From assembly GCA_026770575.1 (NCBI GenBank), contig MU657180.1, forward strand, positions 148,118-192,769: DNA of 44,652 nucleotides, written 5' to 3'. Source of the DNA: Pelagophyceae sp. CCMP2097. Taxonomy: Eukaryota > Sar > Pelagophyceae. The first letter of the stretch is position 1; the number at the start of each line of letters is the position of its first letter. This document shows, in pieces, positions 11,526-20,505 of the stretch. Below the pieces are notes generated by a model. The model was not told the origin of the DNA, did not search any database, and was given only the letters and a program-made list of their open reading frames with translations. Made by a program: the position numbers and the translations under genes.

Positions 11526-13761
11526 ATGCCCATGCTACTGCTCCTCCTAGCCGGGCTCGCGCGTATGCGCCCCGCGTCCCCGGCGCCGCGGCGCCTTGTT
11601 TTCGGCGTCGCCTCGAAAAGAGCGCGCCAAGTCTTCATGGCGCGCCCCAGACACTCTCGAACCCCGATCGACGGTAGGCGAGGCGCGCGGCGCCTGTTCC
11701 TTCGCCGGCGCGGGCGCGGCGAAGCCCCGCGACGCGGCGCACCGCACCGTCAAGCTCGACGCGCGGCGGCTGGAGACGATTGGCTGCGCGGCCCCGCGTC
11801 GAAAAGTCCCGAGTCAGCTTTTTTTAGCTTCGAAGGGTCCCCGAGCCGTCCGCGGCAGGCATGGGCGGCGAGTGGTCCGAGGCGATGTACGAGCAGGTCC
11901 AGGCCGACGTCGCGGCGCTGGCGGAGGACAGCGGCGACCCGGGAAAATTTATGGGTCCGTCTCTTCTGCACCATGATGGCCTCTTCCGCGCGCCGGGCGT
12001 CGCGATCGCGCGGCGGGCCTTCGCGCCTGCCGTCTTGGACGCGTGCGCGCAGGCGGCATCGTGCGGCTGTGCGCGCACGACTTTATGGATTACAAGGCCG
12101 GCGCGTGGCCGCGCGGCGGCCCAAAGGGCTGCGTCCAGTTCGACGACGATGAGAACGCCGGCCTATCAGACATCTGGGCCGACGGCACCGCCCTCAAGGA
12201 CCTCTACGATGCCGACTACGCGCCCCTCGGCGTGACGATTGCCGACTTTTGGGTCGCGTGAGGCATCCGGCGCCCCGCTTCTTTCCGGGGGCCTCGCCGG
12301 CGCGGAGAGCCTCGAGCCGCGCCGCCAAGACGGAGTTTGCTCTTGAGAGGATCGCCGCGCCGTTACGTTTCCTATTAGCGCGGCCAACGGGGCGATTGCG
12401 CACTCGTCGGGCGGCATCCTCGTGCCGTCGTTCGTCTGGGGCCGCGCCGACGCCGCCGAGTGCAAGTACAACGCCCTGCGGCTCCCCGGCGCGCACTCGT
12501 GCTCGGAAGTGGAGCGCGTCTTCATCGAGAACATGCGCTTCACGTGGCGCCAGGCCACGGCGCTCATGGGCGCGCACACGATTGGGCACGCGTCGTCGAA
12601 CCACGTCGGCAACTGGGTCGAGCCCGCGGAGCTCACCGCCGTCTTTGACAACAAGTACTACGCCGAGCACGCGGCCCGCGTCCACCCGGTCCCGCGCGGG
12701 AAAACGCGGCGGCCGCGCGAGCCGGGCCGCGCTTTCGCCGGGCCGCCCGCGAGGCGCGCGACCAGGTTATTCGAGCGCGATTGGGTACCCAACGCGGTGG
12801 CCGCCGACGGGCTGGCCCACGACTGGACGTGGGGCACCACCGAATCGGGCCCGAAGAACATTATGCTTACGACGGACGTCTGCTTGTTCTACGACGTCGA
12901 GACGATCGACGGCACGCGCGAATGCTGTGAGCAACTCGGGGCGCCCGCGGCGGCGCGGGGACGCTTGGAGCGCAGGCACGGCGGCGGACCTCCCAGAGTC
13001 TGGCTGCGACGCCTTTGCAGAGGCGCAGTGCCCAAAGGTGACCGCGGGCTCGGCGAGCCGTGAGTCGCCGACGCGTCGCCCGTGCCTGCGCAACGCGCCT
13101 GCGCAGGCCTCGACGGCGTGGAGGCGGTCATCGAGTACGCGGAAGACAACGATTACTGGCTCTTTGAATTCCACGAGGCCTGGACCGCCGCGACGACCAT
13201 CGGTGCGGCCTCGGCGGAAACGCGCACGGGCGGGAGCATTCCGGCGTAGGCCTCAAGAAGCAGCTGTACGCGCCGGTGGCCGAGTGCACGCCCGGCGGCT
13301 TCGTGCCGCCGACGGAGGCGCCGACGGCGGCATGCTCCGACGACGCGTCGTGGAGGGCGCGGCGCCCAAGCAAGGGCGCCACGCGGCGGTGCGCCACGCT
13401 GCAGGCTGGGCAGTGCGCACTGCTTGAGGGCTCCGGCGACGACTGCGCGCGCCCGCGCTTGACGACGGTGGCCGACGGGAGGAGAGGGGGCGAGCGCCGC
13501 CGCCGCCGACGCGCCACGTAGGCGAAAAATGTGTCGGCGAAGTGGCATGCCCGCGCGCGGACCGCGTCGGCGACCCTCGTCGGCAAACGCAAACGTCGAA
13601 AGCCCCTCGCGCCGTACGGCCCTGCGAGGCTCGCACCTCGCAGGGGCCGAGGGGCGGAGCCCGGCCGAGCGCCGACGCCGATGACGGCGCCAGCAAGCGT
13701 CAAACCCTGCGTCGCCCCCGTCGGACCGTCGTACCGTAGGTTCACGTGCGGCACGTGTTGA
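11526..13761 (+). CDS. Secreted class I/II-type haem peroxidase with Cys-rich tail, multi-exon
   Basis: Predicted extracellular or vacuolar haem peroxidase of the plant/fungal superfamily (PF00141), using H2O2 to oxidise an unknown donor. Proposed exons are 11526-11562, 11678-11785, 11859-11987, 12053-12257, 12379-12666, 12766-12926, 12976-about 13039, about 13119-13202, 13250-about 13400 or 13520, and a final exon 13740-13761 (FTCGTC then stop). The start gives a clean signal peptide (MPMLLLLLAGLA). The distal haem side is visible as IVRLCAHDF with the conserved Arg and His. The proximal side is TALMGAHTIGHAS. FDNKYY precedes the DWVPNAV segment, as in the family. A C-terminal stretch CSDDASWRARRPSK with later cysteines ending CGTC resembles an ShK-like knot common in stramenopile secreted proteins. 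Donors at 11786, 11988 and 12667 are GC. The last two exon joins are uncertain. Confidence 0.8.
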
Positions 13762-13798
13762 GGCGGCGCCAGAGATCCCCCCCCCCCCGTTAAACCCC

Positions 13799-13838
13799 TC
13801 ATGCCTCATGCCTCATGCCTCATGCCTCATGCCTCATG
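13799..13838 (+). repeat. 7-bp microsatellite (TCATGCC)n
   Basis: Five to six copies of TCATGCC lie just after the peroxidase stop codon and follow TTAAACCCC. A shorter echo, TTAAAACCCTCATGCCTCATG, is found at 14062-14082, so the pair may mark the ends of one repeat unit of about 270 bases. Confidence 0.85.
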
Positions 13839-14327
13839 TCCACTCTCCACGTCACCGTCGGCGTCGCGAGTGTCGCCTCTGGCGCCCCTTGCCTTGCAGA
13901 ATCATTTCGCGAATTAAAACCTCGCTCCGTCGGCCCCCGGCCGACGCGCTCCACGGCTTTTCGGCCATAATTATTCTAAAAAGTCACTTTCCTCCATGGG
14001 CGCCGCCGATCAGCATGGGAGATGCACACTGCACCCAATGTCGCTTTCCGGATTATAAATTAAAACCCTCATGCCTCATGGGCAGCCGCACACGCGGCGA
14101 GCGGCCGGCCCCTTTCGCCCCCTGCATCGCGTGCAGAGTGCTAAAGTTCCAGGGGGGCGCTTGCTAAAGATCCACCCGGGCCGTTTGCATGTTCGAAAAG
14201 GGACGCAGCCTCATTGGAGTGCATAATTGAAGAAGAAGACACGCCTCCGAGGGAGGTTCTCAGAGTGGGGGATCGGCACGCTTTAAACCTCCCAGTGCCC
14301 GAGTCCGGAGAAGGAGCATCCATAGCA
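13839..14327. other. Intergenic region between convergent peroxidase and WD40 genes
   Basis: No gene is seen. The stretch lies between the 3' ends of two convergent genes. It contains a 24-base word at 14014-14037 (begins CATGGGAGATGCACACTG) that recurs exactly, in inverted orientation, at 33056-33079. The TATAAATTAAAA at 14054-14066 is AT-rich but has no evident gene beside it. Confidence 0.4.
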
Positions 14328-15428
14328 TTAGAGTGCGACGTTCCAGAGGCGCGCCGTCTTGTCCTGGCTCGCCGTGACGACACGCGTGCTGTCGGGTGCG
14401 AACGCGCAGCTGTAGATGGGGCCGGTGTGCCCCTCGAGCGTCGCCTGCAGCGCGCCCGTCTCGACGTTCCAGAGCCGCGCCGTCTTGTCTTCGCTCGCCG
14501 TCGCGACGCGCGTGCCGTCGGGCGAGAACGCGCAGCTCCAGACGCTGTCAGTATGCCCCTCGAGCGTCAGGAGCAGCGCGCCCGTCTTGGCGTCCCAGAG
14601 CCGCACCGTATTGTCCTCGCTCGCCGTGACGATGCGCTCGCCGTTGGGCGAGAACGCGCAGCTCAAGACGCAGTGGGTGTGCCCCTCGAACGACGTCAGC
14701 TGCACGCCCGTCTTGGCGTCCCACAGTCGCGCCGTCTTGTCGTCACTCGCCGTCACGACGCGCTCGCCGTCGGGCGAGAACGCGCAGCCATTCGCGTCGC
14801 CGGTGTGCCCCTCGAGCGTCGTCAGCAGCGCGCCCGTCTCGGCGTCCCAGAGCCGCACCATCATGTCCCAATACGCCGTCGCGACGCGCTCGCCGTTGGG
14901 CGAGAACGCACAGCTGAAGACGATGGCAGTGTGCCCCTCGAGCGTTTTCAGCAGCGCGCCCGTCTCGGCGTCCCACAGCCGCACCGTCATGTCCTCGCTC
15001 GCAGTCGCGATGCGCTTGCCGTCGGGCGAGAGCGCGCAGCATTGGACGGTGTCGGTGTGCCCCTCGAGCGTCAGCAGCAGCGCGCCCGTCTCGGCGTCCC
15101 AGAGCCGCGCCTTCCCGTCGCTGCACGCAGTCACGATGCGCTCGCCGTCGAGCGAGAGCGCGCAGCTCAAGACGTCGCCGGTGTGCCCCTTGAGGATTGC
15201 GGTGCCCTTCAGGATGCGATCGCTCCAGATAAGTTTGTGGACGACCAGCGCCACGGCCGGCGCATCTCGAGCGACTCGTTTTGAGACGAGGAGCACGTTG
15301 GTTGATGCCGCCAGCCGGAGGATTTGCGTGAGCAGGTCGCTCTGCTGAAACACCCTCAGGGCCGGCGCGGCACCAAAGGGCCCGTCGGCTCGTTGCGGCA
15401 GCCCGCCTCGTCGCGAGGCTGTGCCCAT
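14328..15428 (-). CDS. WD40 repeat protein, seven near-identical blades
   Basis: Single-exon gene, 366 residues from the ATG at 15428 (the frame is open upstream to 15479 but has no earlier ATG). The N-terminal 90 residues have a loosely F-box-like helical stretch (FQQSDLLTQILRLAAS). Seven WD40 units of 42 residues (126 bases) follow, each of the form LEGHTxxVxSCAFSPDGxR then ATASEDxTVRLWDAETGA. Seven units would close one complete beta-propeller, a protein-interaction platform; its partner cannot be read from sequence. The repeats are unusually alike at the DNA level, so the opposite strand is also open over 14214-15284; I treat that frame as a shadow. The stop TAA is at 14328-14330. Confidence 0.85.
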   Translation of the reverse strand: MGTASRRGGLPQRADGPFGAAPALRVFQQSDLLTQILRLAASTNVLLVSKRVARDAPAVALVVHKLIWSDRILKGTAILKGHTGDVLSCALSLDGERIVTACSDGKARLWDAETGALLLTLEGHTDTVQCCALSPDGKRIATASEDMTVRLWDAETGALLKTLEGHTAIVFSCAFSPNGERVATAYWDMMVRLWDAETGALLTTLEGHTGDANGCAFSPDGERVVTASDDKTARLWDAKTGVQLTSFEGHTHCVLSCAFSPNGERIVTASEDNTVRLWDAKTGALLLTLEGHTDSVWSCAFSPDGTRVATASEDKTARLWNVETGALQATLEGHTGPIYSCAFAPDSTRVVTASQDKTARLWNVAL

Positions 15429-15902
15429 CGCCCTCTGGGACCCGCCGGGCCCGGGTTGGGTTGACTTCGACTCGTACAAATTGTACTACAGGTCGGGTCG
15501 ATTCTCCAACGGCTCTGAAATTGTACCGGACCTTGTGTGCTGAAACTAGGATCACTGCAATTGATATCGATTCCTAGGAATTCCTAGGCAGTCACTGCCG
15601 CTGGCAGGCTCCTGAGCCTCTCCGGAAATATAACGGATCCATTACATTGTGCGGAGCAAAACCAACGCAGCAGCGCCCGGAACCGGCCGCAACAGCGCAT
15701 CGTGGGCGTCTCGGCACCTCGGAGCGACACGGCCGACGAGCGTTTTCTCCAAAAGGATTTAATCGACTCCATTTCTTGTCTACTTTTCTCTTCGGGCAAA
15801 AAACATCTTGCTCCAACCGGTCGTGTCGCGCGCGGGCCGCGGTCGCGGTAGCTGAGACCCGACCGGGTTGGTATTGGGCGCCTAAGCGCAGTTCCCGCCG
15901 GC
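15429..15902. other. Intergenic region with palindromes, up to an assembly gap
   Basis: No confident gene. The 5' flank of the WD40 gene (about 15480-15560) is a plausible promoter. CCTAGGAATTCCTAGG (15573-15588) is a perfect palindrome of a type seen elsewhere in the window. A minus-strand open frame across 15600-15770 has no recognisable domain and runs into the gap. Confidence 0.35.
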
Positions 15903-16182
15903 NNNNNNNNNNNNNNNNNNNNNNNNNNNNNNNNNNNNNNNNNNNNNNNNNNNNNNNNNNNNNNNNNNNNNNNNNNNNNNNNNNNNNNNNNNNNNNNNNN
16001 NNNNNNNNNNNNNNNNNNNNNNNNNNNNNNNNNNNNNNNNNNNNNNNNNNNNNNNNNNNNNNNNNNNNNNNNNNNNNNNNNNNNNNNNNNNNNNNNNNNN
16101 NNNNNNNNNNNNNNNNNNNNNNNNNNNNNNNNNNNNNNNNNNNNNNNNNNNNNNNNNNNNNNNNNNNNNNNNNNNNNNNNNN
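15903..16182. other. Assembly gap (280 N)
   Basis: The bases are undetermined. The sequence emerging from the gap looks like the 3' part of a tRNA-like unit, so the gap may hide a tRNA or a repeat array. Confidence 1.
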
Positions 16183-16280
16183 CGCCGGTTCGAGCCCGGC
16201 TTTGAGTATAAAATAAAATTCGAAAAATGTCAGCAAGTGAAATGAATGTACGCCGGTTCAAATCCGGGTCTGGGTACCAA
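16183..16280 (+). other. Two tRNA T-arm / box B-like motifs, possible tRNA 3' end or tRNA-derived SINE
   Basis: Positions 16184-16200 read GCCGGTTCGAGCCCGGC, a 5-bp stem with a 7-base TTCGAGC loop exactly like a tRNA T arm, followed by TTTGAGT that could be the 3' acceptor strand. A second motif, GCCGGTTCAAATCCGGG, lies at 16252-16268, followed by TCTGGGTACCA. Both match the RNA polymerase III box B (GGTTCRANNCC). The first could complete a tRNA hidden in the gap. The second has only 43-50 bases upstream, too few for a whole tRNA, so a SINE-like or decayed unit is possible. Confidence 0.5.
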
Positions 16281-16309
16281 AAAACCTCAATAAGAATGGG
16301 ATATGTTTA

Positions 16310-16502
16310 TAGGAAGTCCTTTCCCCTATTGGATTCAGGATCCCCTATTGGATTCCAACCTTCTTCTGAACTTTTTCACACTTTTTAAGCTCTTGGATTG
16401 GTACAAAAATGCTTTTTCTGAACAAATTGCATTTTCAAGCCCTCTCATTGGCCATTCCAAATCCAATAGGGAGCAGAATCCAATAGGGGACGGAACTTCC
16501 TA
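16310..16502. mobile_element. Short MITE-like element, 193 bp
   Basis: The ends are inverted repeats: TAGGAAGTCC at the left (16310) and GGAACTTCCTA at the right (ending 16502). Both are bounded by TA (16308-16309 and 16503-16504). Subterminal copies of CCCCTATTGGATTC occur in tandem on the left, and their reverse complement GAATCCAATAGGGG lies on the right. There is no coding capacity. The structure fits a non-autonomous Tc1/mariner-type element with TA target sites; the family is inferred. Confidence 0.65.
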
Positions 16503-16550
16503 TACACTTTTCTCAACTGGCTCCTGGCACTGGGACCGGAAATCCCTTTT

Positions 16551-16657
16551 GCCAGGGCATACGTCAGTGGCAGATGGTGTCATATTTTCATGTCAACAGC
16601 CGCTCCTCTGGATGCGCAGTCTCGACTGCTACCTTGGATTAAGTGGTTTTTCACCCC
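16551..16657. repeat. Dispersed repeat, copy 2
   Basis: A 107-bp near-identical copy of 226-332, in the same orientation, 16.3 kb away. The flanks differ completely (CCCTTTT on the left, CCTAAGACTAGG on the right), which defines the repeat limits. No terminal inverted repeats are apparent. Confidence 0.85.
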
Positions 16658-17482
16658 CTAAGACTAGGAATTCCTATTGTACAATTGTAGCGGGATATAT
16701 AAAACTCAAATAGTATTATACCGTTTTTACCGTATTAAACCCTTTAAAACCTAGCCCCCAAAATGAAAAAAATCCTCTTAAACCCTTCAAAAATTTATTT
16801 GCGTCCTGATGTACGTGTTCTGTGTGACGGCTGCGTCGTTGGGGACAAGATGCACGCAAAACGCGCTCCAACTTTAGCAAAAAATATGTGTTTTAGGTCC
16901 GGCACGCCCCCCTTCTTGAGGTAGTTGCGGACGGCGCCTGCCGGACGACCACCAGAGCCACTCGTCCCACTGGCCACTGAGGCAGAATGGCCTGCCTTTC
17001 AAAAAAGAGGCCATCGCCTATTTAGGCGAGTTTTTTTTGGAAATGGTGGATTTATACGTCGCAGCTGCTGCAGGGTACAGGAGAACGAGCTAGGAGGTCG
17101 TAGGCACCCTGTAAGCTCCGTTTTTTTTATTTACCGTATAAAACCCACTAAAACCCCATTAAACCCCACTAAAACCTTTTAATCCCACCCCCCTGGAGTA
17201 AAAACCCCATTTCCCGCTACGATACCTAAGACACCCCGTCGTCTCCAAAAATTACAGGGTCAGTCCGTGAGGCGGTAAGGTTTATCGGTTCGGGTATTTC
17301 CAAAAAGCCCGCAGCAACTGGGGACATTGCGAAGCCGTGCCGCGCTGGCACAGGACGCGCCTGGCGCTTAGGGGGGGCACCAGCCGCGAGCGCGCTCTCT
17401 TGGTGTCTGATCCTGTCCGGCGAAAGCTCACCAAACGCCGGCGTCGGTGTTTTGGAACGACACCCTGAGGTTGAACCGCAGG
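16658..17482. other. AT-rich intergenic region with TAAAACCC-type words
   Basis: No gene is supported. GGAATTCC and TACAATTGTA palindromes lie at 16667-16690. The words TTAAACCC, TAAAACCC and TAAACCCC recur many times at 16730-16790 and 17135-17210. They look like degenerate telomere-type or simple sequence, but without a regular register. Short open frames on both strands have no recognisable features. Confidence 0.4.
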
Positions 17483-18512
17483 TCACGTTTGAGGGTCGTT
17501 CTCTTCGCCCAGACGGCTCTCTGGGAACTTCTTGGGCCCGCTTGTTGGTCTCGCCGAGCCCGTCAATCTGTACCATCATATTCACAGGCAGCGCAATACC
17601 GGCGCCGTTGCGGCTTTGAAACGGTAAGCCCCGTTCGTCACGTTTGAGAGTCGTTCTCTCCGCGCAAGGGTCCCATCGAGACTTCTTGGGCCCACATGTT
17701 GGGCTCGCCGGGCCCGTCATTCTGTACCATCATATTCCTACAAGATGGTTTCGCCAAGAAAGTCAAGTATTTTTTGGGCAAATTTGAAACGGTCTTTCGA
17801 GGTACAGATACCGGGGTCGCATGCAGCGCGCCGAGACGCCTCCAGCCGTGCCGGATGAACTTTGGCATGTCTTCTATGGGCTGAGAAAATCGATTTGGCG
17901 ACTTTGGCGAGGGCCGTTACCACCCAAGGAGACCTCGGAGTTTCGTTCAACCACCGCCGATGGCCGCGCACGGCCGTGTGTAAGAAGGCTACGTCGAGCA
18001 ACCACCGAAATACCTGACCTAAAATGCCTGGGGCTGTCACCAAGAAGCTACAGTTGACCCATATTTTTGAAAAAATGGGCCGTTTCTCCTCTCTTTTTAA
18101 GAAAAATGGCCGTTTTTTAAGAAACTATGTGGTGTGTGTTTATATTAAAAGGGTGTCTATATCTTTCGATCGCTGTAACTTTTGCAAAAGGCGCTCTTTG
18201 GTTAAAGTAGAGCTCTGGCGGACTTTTCCTTGGGGTGCGTGCGCGGCCGCCGGAAGCTCAGCCCAATGCCCACTTTAGTTTTGCCAAAAAAACGCGCAAT
18301 GCAAAATCAGTTTCTTGGTGAAACCATCTTGTAGGCAGCACAACACTGGCGCCGCTTTGGCTTGAAACGGTAAGCCCCGCGTTCCTCACGTTCGAGGGTC
18401 GTTCTCTCCGCGCAGGCGGCTCTCTGGGTTCTTGGGCCAAAATGTTGGTCTCGCCGAGCTCGCCATTCGATGACATCATATTCCTAGGCAGCGCAATACC
18501 GGCGCCGGGAGA
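17483..18512. repeat. 155-bp tandem repeat, about three units, interrupted by a transposon
   Basis: Units start at the word TCACGTTTGAG or a close variant at 17483, 17638 and 18386. The first two are spaced exactly 155 bases. Removing the element at 17741-18331 plus one TA brings the third to exactly 155 as well. Each unit contains GTCGTTCTCTCCGCGCA, TTGGTCTCGCCGAGC, CATCATATTCCTAGGCAGCG and GAAACGGTAAGCCCCG. In the minus direction the units give similar peptides (AGIALPxNMM, RRERPSNV), but the frame breaks, so a protein is doubtful. Partial homology extends left of 17483. Confidence 0.8.
17741..18331. mobile_element. MITE-like element, 591 bp, inserted in the 155-bp tandem repeat
   Basis: Terminal inverted repeats of 20-21 bases with one mismatch: CAAGATGGTTTCGCCAAGAA on the left and the complement of TTCTTGGTGAAACCATCTTG on the right. 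TA flanks both ends (17739-17740 and 18332-18333). Removing the element and one TA restores ATTCCTAGGCAGC, as in the intact neighbouring unit, and also restores the 155-base period. This is direct evidence of insertion with a TA duplication. No transposase is encoded, so the element is non-autonomous. Confidence 0.85.
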
Positions 18513-18820
18513 CGCCACTTTGTACTCGCTGCTGGACAAAGCTTTAAATTAAAGGCCTTCCCGGAACCAAAAAGGTTTAAATAAAGTCCTTGCATTTTCG
18601 CATTTACCTGGAATTTACGGAGTACGGGGGCCCAATATTTACCCAAATTAGTTTCCGATACCCCCAAAAAATTGACGCTCCGCGGGGCGGCCACGGGTCC
18701 ACAGACCGGTTACGGGATTTTTAGAACGCGCGTTGGCTACGATTCGGTCGGTCCTAGGGCATGGTGCATCGGACGTTTCGATTGGGCTTAATGACCCTGG
18801 GTCCAAAATCTGGCCTACTA

Positions 18821-19926
18821 GAGTCAAGGTCAATTTAAGAACCGGCTAAGCGAAAAAAAAATCAGCGGCCCGGCGACGCCGTTGTTTGCGGTTTTGACGC
18901 TGCTAGAGGACGCGCCTGGGTCCCCTCCACCCACCTCCAAATCATGGCGTCCGCGGAGGACCTTTATGAGAAATTTAGCATAGGCAGAGTCCGGACCGAC
19001 CATCGGTTCTTAAAAAACGCCGGTCAGATTAAGAACCGGGCCCCTGGAGCCGGATAATATCCCAATAAGGGATTTAATGGATTTTAATTGGGTCTTATAA
19101 ATGCCTTATTGAGATATTGAACGTCTTTTGTCGATTTTTTCGTCGGTTCTTAAATTGGCCAGATTATTAAATTGACCTTTACTTGGGGACCCAGCCACTT
19201 TGTCGGATTTGACCCTTCAAGGCAAAGTTTTTGGCAAACGAGGTTCCAAATTTCGGACCGGCAAAGTTAGAAAAGTTTTCGGGGTTCCTGGAAATTTGAG
19301 TTTTAAATTTTAACATTTTGTTAACGGCACTTCAAAATTTCTGACGCTTTTCGGACCTTTCATTACGCGTTCGACCTTAGCAGGTCGCGCTGAGGGCCGC
19401 GCTCGCGTCTCTCACGACGGCATGCATCTCCGCATCGACGACAAAAAAATCGGACCACAACAGAAGTCGATTTCGGCGACTGTTTTGGGGCGATTCTTTT
19501 CGGCGACATGCCCTGGTGCAAAAAGAACTACTACGGCTCCCTTCGGGAGCCTGGAATCTGCTCGCGGGCGTGGCCGTCCTCGGAGATATATTTACTTTGA
19601 ATCTTACTCCCAGGGATGGTAAATACTGGCAATTTCCAGAGTAAGGAAGCAGGCAGCAAGTACCATACGGTACGGGGTAAACTACAACCCAGTATAGCCG
19701 ACGAGACGACGACGACGAGCGTCTCTCGCGACCCAGAAGACCCCGCCAAGTCGGGGCGCTGCCGAAGTGTGTGGGCCGTGACCGGCAAAGTTCAACGCCG
19801 ACGAGGGTCCCTTCCAGCGGATGGCAAAAACGGGGTTTTCTAATTTTGCTGCTTTTGATTTTCGAGGTCCAATTTTTGAGAACGGCAAATGGCGAAATGG
19901 CAAAGTGGCTGGGTCCCCCAGTACTC
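18821..19926. mobile_element. MITE family A, copy 1 (364 bp), split by a nested insertion
   Basis: The left end GAGTCAAGGTCAATTTAAGA and the right end (complement of TTAAATTGACCTTTACTC, split between 19180 and 19924) are inverted repeats bounded by TA at 18819-18820 and 19927-19928. A second copy in opposite orientation lies at 30869-31694. After removal of the nested insert (19182-19921 plus one TA) this copy is exactly 364 bp, the same length as the other copy without its own insert. There is no coding sequence. Confidence 0.88.
19182..19921. mobile_element. MITE-like element, 740 bp, nested in family A copy 1
   Basis: Inverted ends CTTGGGGACCCAGCCACTTT (left) and AAAGTGGCTGGGTCCCCCAG (right) differ at one position. 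The TA dinucleotides at 19180-19181 and 19922-19923 are the duplicated target. Removal rejoins GACCTT-TA-CTC, the expected terminus of the host element. The interior is AT-rich on both sides (TTTTGGCAAACG words) and GC-richer around 19380-19830, with no recognisable protein. Confidence 0.85.
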
Positions 19927-19928
19927 TA

Positions 19929-20505
19929 ATAGGAGGTTCCTAGTAGGGTTCCTAGTGTCACGAGGCTCACTGCAGGAGAATGGGGATCACCCTGCAGGGC
20001 ACCACGCGCGCAGTTCGACTCCGTTAAGGTTCGGGCCTTGAGCGTGTATTCCAAGTAGACCCTTCTTATTAACCGCTTCCAATGCGCGCAACGCGATTTA
20101 ACAAGCCGCGACCTCGCACGGCCCTGGGCCACAGGGCCCTCATACGCTTCGAAATTGGCCAATTTCTCTGTCCCTTTCTCGCTCTCTCCTCTTCAACTGG
20201 CCGCGCGGCGGCGGCGGTGCAGGTCCCACGTCGGCGGCGTGCGTCGGCGGCGACCGAGGATGCACCGCAAAGCTCGCTATCGCGCCCTCGGAGCTCTGTC
20301 GCTTTCCAATCGCGTTCGGTGCTTGGTTTGCACGAAACGCTGACGTCGCAACTCGGTGTTACTCCCGTCCAGTAAGCTGCATGTCCTTGCGCGCCAGTGC
20401 CTATGCTCCTGCGGCTGGGGCGTCCCTCCGGCGCGCGCGCGCGCGCGCGCGCCTCTGGCTCCTCGCGCCCAGTGTGACTGTGGCGCGTGTGCCTAGTTAT
20501 GCTGC
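19929..20505. other. Intergenic region with (GC)n microsatellite
   Basis: No gene is clear. A pure (GC) run of about 11 units lies at 20430-20452. GGCCCTGGGCCACAGGGCCC near 20119-20138 is an imperfect palindrome. The region directly precedes the Sel1-like reading frame and probably contains its promoter or 5' exons. An open frame at 20082-20375 shows no family resemblance. Confidence 0.4.

Noticed and set aside
14214..15348. Long plus-strand open frames (356 and 310 residues) over the WD40 gene
   Set aside because: They are antisense images of near-identical WD40 repeats; repetition keeps them open. The minus strand has unmistakable GHT/SPDG/RLWD units.
15584..16261. Open frames of 189-225 residues across the assembly gap
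   Set aside because: They are open only because N codons were read through; the real part is under 80 residues and has no domain. The right end is antisense of the tRNA-like motifs.
17100..17215. TAAAACCC/TAAACCCC words as a possible interstitial telomere
   Set aside because: The spacing and unit are irregular and no run of identical heptamers is present.
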